This document shows, piece after piece, positions 5,486 to 9,822 of a stretch of 9,822 nucleotides of DNA; the stretch's first letter is position 1; every line of letters starts with the position of its first letter. Location: assembly GCA_018402095.1 (NCBI GenBank), contig JAGYJO010000050.1, positions 1 through 9,822 on the forward strand, written 5' to 3'. A model generated the notes under the pieces. It did not search any database. It saw only the letters and a list, made by a program, of their open reading frames with translations, and was not told the origin of the DNA. Position numbers and translations under genes: made by a program. The DNA is from a bacterium (lineage in GTDB: Bacteria; Margulisbacteria; Marinamargulisbacteria; SXXA01).

Positions 5486-6885
5486 AAGAAAGCCCTCGCA
5501 TCTGTCACGCAACCCGTAATCGCCGCCGCCGCCGCCATCGCAGGACTCATCAACAATGTCCGCCCCGTAGGACTACCCTGACGTCCCATAAAGTTGCGAT
5601 TGCTGGTAGATGCGCAGATCTGGTCTCCGATCAAACGATCCGGGTTCATCGCCAAACACATAGAGCAACCCGCATTGCGCCACTCTGCGCCTGCCGCACG
5701 AAAGATCTCATGGAGACCTTCGGCTTCAGCGGCCGCTTTGACTTGCTGAGACCCAGGGACCACGATGACTTTTTTGCCCGTCGCAACCTGACGCCCCTTC
5801 AAAACCGCAGCCGCTTCACGCAAGTCAGAGATCCGAGAGTTGGTACATGAACCAATAAACACCACATCAATAGGGGTCCCAGCGATAGGCTGGCCAGGCG
5901 TAAACTTCATGTACGCATAGGCTTCTTCTGTTGTTTTGCGGTCCTCGTCGGACACATCTGCCAACAAGGGTAGCTTTTCATCAATACCGACAGACTGGGC
6001 AGGATGAATCCCCCAAGTCACCATCGGCGTAATAGCCGAACCATCCAAAACCACACGGTCATCATAGGTCGCATCCGGCGCGGAACGAACGCTATCCCAA
6101 TATGCCAAAGCCTTGGTCCACTCGTCGCCAACAGGGGCAAACTCACGACCCTTCAGGTACGCTGCCGTGATTGCATCAGGATTCACATACCCGATACGGG
6201 CACCGCCTTCGATGCTCATATTACAAACGGTCAAACGACCTTCAATAGACATGTTTTCAAAGACAGATCCAGCATATTCATACGCATAGCCAATACCGCC
6301 TTTGACACCCAAGACTTGGATGATTTTGAGAATCACGTCTTTGGGAGAAACGCCAGGAGACAAAGCGCCTTCTACAGAAATTTGACGGACTTTTAGACGG
6401 CTCAAGGGAAGCGTTTGTGTCTCAAGGACGTAGTGGACTTCCGATGTACCAATCCCAAACGCCAAAGACCCAAAAGCCCCGTGGGTACTGGTGTGGCTAT
6501 CCCCACAGGCGATGGTCATACCCGGCCGGGTCAGACCCAATTCTGGGCCGATGACGTGCACAATGCCTTGGCGATTCGTGTCTGGCGAAAAAAAGCGGAT
6601 ACCGGCTTTTTCAACATTATTTTTGAGTGTGGTCGACATCAACTCCGCTTGGGCATCAACATAAGGATGCACCTGAGAATCGGTGGGAATGATGTGATCT
6701 TCTGTCGCAAAGGTGCGACTGGGGAACGCCACTTCGGAACCGCGTTCGCGAAGGGCCGCAAAGGCTTGCGGAGAGGTGACTTCATGAACCAAGTGCAAGC
6801 CTATGAAAAGCTGGTCTTGGCCATTTGGCAATGTGGCAACCTTATGAAGGTCCCAAACCTTGTCGTAAAGTGTGTTCGCTGACAT
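5482..6885 (-). CDS. leuC: 3-isopropylmalate dehydratase large subunit
   Basis: The 467-residue aconitase-family protein is the Fe-S subunit of isopropylmalate isomerase. The three cluster ligands are visible as Cys347 (IGSCTNSR), Cys407 and Cys410 (GCSMC), at the same positions as in E. coli LeuC. HLVHEVTSPQAF (31-42), GDSHTSTHGAFG (128-139), GGIGYAYEYAG (196-206) and the end segment SNRNFMGRQGSPTGRTLL are all present, so the gene looks intact. The ATG at 6885 has no clear Shine-Dalgarno sequence in the preceding 15 bases. leuC is the first gene of the leuC-leuD-lgt-DUF2156 cluster. No leuA or leuB is in the window. Confidence 0.96.
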   Translation of the reverse strand: MSANTLYDKVWDLHKVATLPNGQDQLFIGLHLVHEVTSPQAFAALRERGSEVAFPSRTFATEDHIIPTDSQVHPYVDAQAELMSTTLKNNVEKAGIRFFSPDTNRQGIVHVIGPELGLTRPGMTIACGDSHTSTHGAFGSLAFGIGTSEVHYVLETQTLPLSRLKVRQISVEGALSPGVSPKDVILKIIQVLGVKGGIGYAYEYAGSVFENMSIEGRLTVCNMSIEGGARIGYVNPDAITAAYLKGREFAPVGDEWTKALAYWDSVRSAPDATYDDRVVLDGSAITPMVTWGIHPAQSVGIDEKLPLLADVSDEDRKTTEEAYAYMKFTPGQPIAGTPIDVVFIGSCTNSRISDLREAAAVLKGRQVATGKKVIVVPGSQQVKAAAEAEGLHEIFRAAGAEWRNAGCSMCLAMNPDRLIGDQICASTSNRNFMGRQGSPTGRTLLMSPAMAAAAAITGCVTDARAFL

Positions 6886-6895
6886 AGCAAAAACA

Positions 6896-6915
6896 TAACA
6901 TGGGGCGGGATGTTA
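6896..6915. promoter_or_regulatory. Inverted repeat in the leuC leader
   Basis: TAACAT and ATGTTA are exact inverted repeats around GGGGCGGG, ending 10 bases before the leuC ATG on the minus strand. This could be an operator or an mRNA hairpin near the ribosome binding region. I do not recognise a named regulator site. Confidence 0.3.
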
Positions 6916-6949
6916 AGCCAGGGGCATAGCTCAAATCATTTTGAATATT

Positions 6950-6978
6950 TTTAAAATGCAACAAAAAACAACCTGCAA
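6950..6978 (-). promoter_or_regulatory. Possible promoter for leuC
   Basis: On the minus strand TTGCAG (6978-6973) and TTTAAA (6955-6950) are separated by 17 bases, a modest match to sigma-70 boxes about 65 bases before the leuC start. The surrounding AT-rich sequence offers other weak choices, so this is tentative. Confidence 0.25.
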
Positions 6979-7035
6979 TTAAACGCTCAAAAACCCGATA
7001 AGAAAGGAAACAGCTTCAGCAGAAAGTAGGCCCCC

Positions 7036-7161
7036 ATGCGACACCACAAACGAATCAGCCACAGCACAACGCCCACATGGCAACTCATCCCCTCAACCCT
7101 ATCCACCGCAGCCCCCTCTTTTTCAGACATCATTGCCATGTGTGAAGACGGTGAGCCCTAA
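7036..7161 (+). CDS. Short ATG frame, probable N-terminus of the following frameshifted gene
   Basis: From the ATG at 7036 (weak AGG five bases upstream) this 41-residue frame ends with CEDGEP and a TAA at 7159. Dropping one C from the CCC at 7156-7158 joins it smoothly to the next frame as GEPKPDDYKTL. The 7133 frame itself has no ATG start. I read this as the broken beginning of one gene running to 7501. A stand-alone small peptide is the alternative. Confidence 0.35.
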   Translation: MRHHKRISHSTTPTWQLIPSTLSTAAPSFSDIIAMCEDGEP

Positions 7162-7501
7162 ACCTGATGACTACAAAACACTGAGACCCCAACTCAACAC
7201 CCTACTCACACAGTTCTACACCATAGCCAAACATGAATCAGGCTATGAGAAACTACCGCCAAAAGATATCGAACGCGTAGCCAATCAGCTAGAACATGAC
7301 TGCGTCACGATCAACACACACCAACACAACACTGCCCCAATCACATTACTCCCGACAGAAAAGGTCACTATTTTTCAAAAGGTTGTTCGAGAATTACAGA
7401 AACAAAACCAGTATTTTTCCAGCAAAGCACAACAGATTCATGCAGAAATAACAGCGATGAATGTCTCCCCACCTACACCCCATTCAAATCAGCATTTTTG
7501 A
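7133..7501 (+). CDS. Hypothetical protein, main frame of a probable frameshifted gene
   Basis: I do not recognise this 122-residue frame. It begins at a TTG with no ribosome binding site, although the frame is open back to 6983 with a proline-rich reading. The body is polar and helical (KPDDYKTLRPQLNTLLTQFY, then VVRELQKQNQYFSSKAQQIH), without membrane segments or cysteine motifs. Its last 14 residues are MNVSPPTPHSNQHF, which matches the N-termini of the reading frames at 9388 and 9775. The gene end is thus fused to a copy of a gene-start module, a sign of duplication or recombination. Joined to the short frame at 7036 by a one-base change, it would give a protein of about 154 residues. Confidence 0.5.
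   Translation: MPCVKTVSPKPDDYKTLRPQLNTLLTQFYTIAKHESGYEKLPPKDIERVANQLEHDCVTINTHQHNTAPITLLPTEKVTIFQKVVRELQKQNQYFSSKAQQIHAEITAMNVSPPTPHSNQHF
7457..7494 (+). repeat. Leader repeat, copy 1 (MNVSPPTPHSNQ coding)
   Basis: About 38 bases from ATGAATGTCTCC to CATTCAAATCAGCAT are nearly identical to 9775-9812 and similar to 9388-9425. Here the module is followed two codons later by a TGA, so it lies at the end of a frame and not at a gene start. Confidence 0.8.
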
Positions 7502-7772
7502 TTGAGATTGTCGGTATCAACAGAACGCCGTTGAAAAGTTTCTGTGAAAAGCTACCCCCCCTTTAGAAGGGTCAAAGAGGTTTGCGATGTTGCTGTATGT
7601 ATACCCAAATATGCCATTAGACCGGGCATTATAGAGGGTTCGCTCCGGATTGGTAATTGTTTCCTACAGCATCTGTGCAGGCCCATTATTTTTGCACTTC
7701 AAATGTTTCAAAAAAATCCAAAGAAGGAATGCCTCACAACATTGTTGTAGACATTAAACATAAGGATACAAA
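7502..7772 (+). other. Intergenic region before the large unknown gene
   Basis: A 207-base open frame from a GTG at 7544 lies here but has no ribosome binding site and an unconvincing composition. The one clear signal is AAGGA at 7762-7766, six bases before the ATG at 7773. I found no firm promoter or hairpin terminator. Confidence 0.35.
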
Positions 7773-7934
7773 ATGAATATAGGTCAGATTCCGACAGCGC
7801 CAAAAGCCTCCAAGAAAAGTGTATTCAAACACACACAAGAATCCACCCAAAAGTCACAAAAACCAGTAATAGCGCAAACGCCAACATCCCCACGCAAACA
7901 CAATACACCCATAGTTCGGCATTACACCTTTTGA
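7773..7934 (+). CDS. Short ATG frame with strong RBS, probable N-terminus of the large unknown protein
   Basis: The ATG at 7773 follows AAGGA-TACAAA, an ideal Shine-Dalgarno arrangement. The 53-residue product (MNIGQIPTAPKASKK..., rich in Lys, Thr, Gln, Pro) ends ...VRHYTF and a TGA at 7932. One extra T in the TTTT at 7929-7932 would continue it as HYTFLNITHVSAV into the 484-residue frame. It looks like a flexible, basic leader of the large protein, separated from it by a one-base change. Confidence 0.5.
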   Translation: MNIGQIPTAPKASKKSVFKHTQESTQKSQKPVIAQTPTSPRKHNTPIVRHYTF

Positions 7935-9385
7935 ATATCACACACGTATCAGCGGTTGCCTCCGCGACAAGCGCAGCCCAACTACAGGCACTATTTCAGG
8001 CTTCATTTGGAATAGATCCACGTACGATTCAGTATTCAGAAGGTGAACAGAAACAGGCGCTAAGCTTATTGGATCGTGTTACAAATCCCAATCCTGACAC
8101 CCAAGTGCAACAACTGTGCGAAGACGCCACCATAATTCCCTTTGGAATAGGATTAACCATTGATGAGGCCATTGCACTCACCCAGTCAAATCTTCCTCAA
8201 AAAGCAAAAACAAGCCTCATGACGTCTATGGAAAAATGGCGTACAACACCCGCTGACTTCAGAAGCCGCGGTACATTTCTGACACGAACAGCAGATAAAA
8301 TAGAGTATCCCGTTACCAAAGATACTTTACAACAAAGACAATCGGTCATCGATTTGGGCGAAAAATACACCAATAAAACACTGGTATTTGATATCCCTCG
8401 CCAAAAATATATCGAAATCGACTATACAGACAAAGATCATACCCATCCGTGGGAAAAAATCAGTGCCAGAGTGAGCAGCTGTGTCTACTTTGTAAACACA
8501 CAACATCCTGATATTGCACGTGTTCTCAGACAAGCCATTGTGAGTAGCTCTCCAGACTATTTTCAGGAAAAAGGCCAGCGGCTGGTCCCAACAGAGCTTC
8601 TCAAAATCACGCTATATAATGACACCGACAATTTAACGCTATTAAATAGTCCCGATAACAGTTCAAAAAGTGCTACAGATGTCATCACATGGTTAAATCA
8701 AAAGGGACAAAAAACAATCTTGCAGCAGTTGGTCATAGAGGTAGCACTAGACACCAACAGCAAAATAGCAGATCTCATCGATCAGACTGGGTTTATAGAC
8801 CGATTCAAAAATGACGCAACTGTAAAAGAGGCCCACAGAGGACGCGGAATAGGACTAGGGATAGTCCATTGTTTTGACAAAAACAGTCACGAACAATTAA
8901 AAGATTTTGAAATCAGACGCTTGAAAAATTATGATTTATTACATTGCATGCAGTATCATGCCGCTGAAATGGAAAACGCAAATATGAACGTGGATGACAT
9001 AAAAACAGTGATTCAAGACTTCAAAGATGATTTTGGAAAATATAACGCACGCGCGCGGAATACAGCCCGAAATAAATTTATTGAAATCGCCACCAAACAG
9101 ACTTATCTTGGCATACAAAGCCCCGGACCTCTCGATCTCTCATCCGACAGTGGTAGCGATACAGAACAACGAATAAAGCTACTGACCCAAAAGGTGTCTA
9201 TCGCCAGAGCTGAAACCCAGAAAGAAAGAAAAGAAAAGCTTCAAGAAAGACAACGCGCAGATCAAGAAAGACAAGAAAAGCTCCAAGAAAAACAACGCGC
9301 AGATCAGTTGGCAGCAACAGTTGCTCAACTGCAAGCCCAGATGGCCAAGAACGCAAAAACACATCAATCAGGAAATGAGGAATAA
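7931..9385 (+). CDS. Large hypothetical protein with C-terminal coiled coil (effector candidate)
   Basis: I do not recognise the family. The 484-residue frame starts at a TTG without its own ribosome binding site; the real start is probably the ATG at 7773 through a one-base frame change, for about 537 residues. The first 410 residues look globular, mixed helix and strand, without membrane segments or a signal peptide. Conspicuous stretches are FGIDPRTIQYSEGEQ (29-43) and HRGRGIGLGIVHCFDK near the middle of the second half. After a Ser/Asp-rich linker (LDLSSDSGSDTEQR) comes a charged coiled coil with two copies of the 14-residue unit E-R-x-E-K-L-Q-E-x-Q-R-A-D-Q (9224-9307). The tail ends HQSGNEE. 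The next gene starts two bases after the stop, with its ribosome binding site inside this gene. A secreted effector is a guess from context. Confidence 0.7.
   Translation: MNITHVSAVASATSAAQLQALFQASFGIDPRTIQYSEGEQKQALSLLDRVTNPNPDTQVQQLCEDATIIPFGIGLTIDEAIALTQSNLPQKAKTSLMTSMEKWRTTPADFRSRGTFLTRTADKIEYPVTKDTLQQRQSVIDLGEKYTNKTLVFDIPRQKYIEIDYTDKDHTHPWEKISARVSSCVYFVNTQHPDIARVLRQAIVSSSPDYFQEKGQRLVPTELLKITLYNDTDNLTLLNSPDNSSKSATDVITWLNQKGQKTILQQLVIEVALDTNSKIADLIDQTGFIDRFKNDATVKEAHRGRGIGLGIVHCFDKNSHEQLKDFEIRRLKNYDLLHCMQYHAAEMENANMNVDDIKTVIQDFKDDFGKYNARARNTARNKFIEIATKQTYLGIQSPGPLDLSSDSGSDTEQRIKLLTQKVSIARAETQKERKEKLQERQRADQERQEKLQEKQRADQLAATVAQLQAQMAKNAKTHQSGNEE
9224..9307 (+). repeat. Two 42-nt coiled-coil repeats, first locus
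   Basis: Units 9224-9265 and 9266-9307 each encode 14 residues, that is two heptads, of the type ERQEKLQEKQRADQ. The second unit differs by one base in 42 from 9624-9665 in the next gene. Confidence 0.85.
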
Positions 9386-9387
9386 CC

Positions 9388-9425
9388 ATGCATGTCTCCC
9401 TGCCTATATCACATTCAAATCAACA
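9388..9425 (+). repeat. Leader repeat, copy 2 (MHVSLPISHSNQ coding)
   Basis: This copy starts at the ATG and is the most diverged of the three. It still keeps ATG-CATGTCTCCC and CATTCAAATCA in the same positions. Confidence 0.75.
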
Positions 9426-9531
9426 TAAAGTACAACGGCACGTACCTCCTCCTGCAAAAAAAAGATCGGTATGTCAGCGGAGGAGGCTATTGCTTCCAAT
9501 AAATCGAGAATGGCAAAAAAAAGAGTATTAA
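9388..9531 (+). CDS. Short ATG frame with leader module, probable N-terminus of the next coiled-coil gene
   Basis: The ATG at 9388 has GAGGA at 9377-9381 with a six-base spacer, two bases after the upstream stop, so initiation here is well supported. The peptide starts MHVSLPISHSNQHKVQRH, continues VPPPAKKRS and becomes Arg-rich nonsense until TAA at 9529. An A8 tract at 9456-9463 lies right where the sense changes. One extra A gives PPPAKKKIGMSAEEAIAS, which enters the 9471 frame. It is therefore probably the first 27 or so residues of the following gene. Confidence 0.55.
   Translation: MHVSLPISHSNQHKVQRHVPPPAKKRSVCQRRRLLLPINREWQKKEY
9456..9463 (+). repeat. A8 homopolymer at the frame junction
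   Basis: Eight consecutive A's lie between the leader frame (9388) and the coiled-coil frame (9471). Gain of one A would fuse the frames. This is the kind of tract prone to replication slippage or to slippage by RNA polymerase. Confidence 0.6.
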
Positions 9532-9758
9532 TTGATTCATTAAACAAAGATCTCTCCAATGCCAAATCAGAAGCAAAAATCGAAAGACAAGAAAAAATCC
9601 AAGAAAAACAACGCGCAGATCAAGAAAGACAAGAAAAGCTCCAAGAAAAACAACGTGCAGATCAGTTGGAACTACAGGTGGCAAAGCTCAGGCAACTCCT
9701 AGCAGAACAAGCGGCATCTACACGCGTACCAAAGCGCAAAAGCTCGGAAATAAGTTAG
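9471..9758 (+). CDS. Small coiled-coil protein, main frame of a probable frameshifted gene
   Basis: This 95-residue frame is almost wholly charged helix. MSAEEAIASNKSRMAKKRV is followed by a linker helix, then two copies of the ERQEKLQEKQRADQ unit (9582-9665), then LELQVAKLRQLLAEQ with leucine heptads and a basic tail (RVPKRKSSEIS). The coiled-coil part is a recent duplicate of the C-terminus of the preceding gene. The ATG at 9471 has only a weak AAGA upstream, and the better start is 9388 through the A8 tract. A full product would be about 123 residues. Its function is unknown. Pairing with the preceding protein through matching coiled coils is plausible. Confidence 0.6.
   Translation: MSAEEAIASNKSRMAKKRVLIDSLNKDLSNAKSEAKIERQEKIQEKQRADQERQEKLQEKQRADQLELQVAKLRQLLAEQAASTRVPKRKSSEIS
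9582..9665 (+). repeat. Two 42-nt coiled-coil repeats, second locus
   Basis: Units 9582-9623 and 9624-9665 encode ERQEKIQEKQRADQ and ERQEKLQEKQRADQ, matching 9224-9307. Near-identity at the nucleotide level, including silent positions, points to recent duplication or gene conversion. Confidence 0.85.
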
Positions 9759-9774
9759 GTATAAAAAAACACCC

Positions 9775-9822
9775 ATGAATGTCTCCCTCCCTACACCCCA
9801 TTCAAATCAGCCTAAAGGACAG
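9775..9822 (+). CDS. Start of a third gene with the MNVSLPTPHSNQ leader (runs off the window)
   Basis: From the ATG at 9775 the sixteen codons to the window end read MNVSLPTPHSNQPKGQ. The leader is nearly identical in DNA to the module at 7457 and similar to that at 9388. It starts 17 bases after the previous stop. GGTATAAAAAAACACCC precedes it, with no clear Shine-Dalgarno sequence. It suggests the tandem family continues past the window. Confidence 0.55.
   Translation, partial: MNVSLPTPHSNQPKGQ

Noticed and set aside
5486..5512. Longer leuD from a TTG at 5512
   Set aside because: The nine extra residues come from the end of leuC in another frame; the GTG at 5485 has GAGGG and a GTGA stop-start overlap.
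5520..5542. GCC/GGC trinucleotide repeat
   Set aside because: It encodes the alanine run after SPAM that is normal near the LeuC C-terminus, so it is not a microsatellite of interest.
7544..7750. 68-residue frame from a GTG between the unknown genes
   Set aside because: There is no ribosome binding site, no recognisable motif, and the composition is unlike its neighbours; too weak to call a gene.

Overview
The window reads as part of a Gram-negative chromosome, probably of a host-associated or intracellular bacterium. Envelope genes support Gram-negative: a heptose-bisphosphate phosphatase (gmhB), a lipid-A-disaccharide-synthase-like gene start, and lgt. An effector-like protease with ankyrin-like repeats, many frame lesions, and palindromic repeats at gene ends suggest host association and genome erosion. 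I cannot place the genus from the sequence alone.

Layout. On the minus strand, 1-65 is the start of a lipid-A-disaccharide-synthase-related gene. A hairpin-rich gap (66-422) follows, then gmhB (423-1013) with a terminator across its stop codon. On the plus strand, 1215-2924 is a frame-broken gene. Its first half (1215-2207) looks like a ShET2/EspL-type cysteine protease with Cys108, His194 and Asp217. Its second half is a run of about five 44-residue ankyrin-like repeats, interrupted by stops and indels between 2205 and about 2412. Facing it on the minus strand is an apparent operon, leuC (5482-6885), leuD (4901-5485), lgt (4060-4899) and a DUF2156 / MprF-C-terminal-like acyltransferase (3081-4007). 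The two leu genes overlap by 4 nt, lgt follows leuD by 1 nt, and leuB is absent.

The right end (7036-9822, plus strand, more AT-rich) is an accessory locus of unrecognised genes. Three genes in a row have the same architecture: a short ATG-initiated N-terminal frame, followed by the main open frame in another register. In the second and third genes the short frame has a clear ribosome binding site. A near-identical leader, MNVSLPTPHSNQ or a variant, occurs at 7457, 9388 and 9775. Two adjacent genes share a duplicated 14-residue coiled-coil repeat, ERQEKLQEKQRADQ. I read this as a tandemly duplicating family of secreted or effector-like proteins with a modular leader, now partly decayed or switched by homopolymer slippage. 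That function is inference.

LeuC and LeuD form isopropylmalate isomerase of leucine synthesis. Lgt starts lipoprotein maturation using phosphatidylglycerol, and the DUF2156 protein belongs to a family that also modifies phosphatidylglycerol, so the lgt-DUF2156 pair makes sense as membrane-lipid functions. A family of short palindromes (core GATCGAAAGGG...CCCTTTC) sits in gene-end spacers and supplies the last codons of Lgt.
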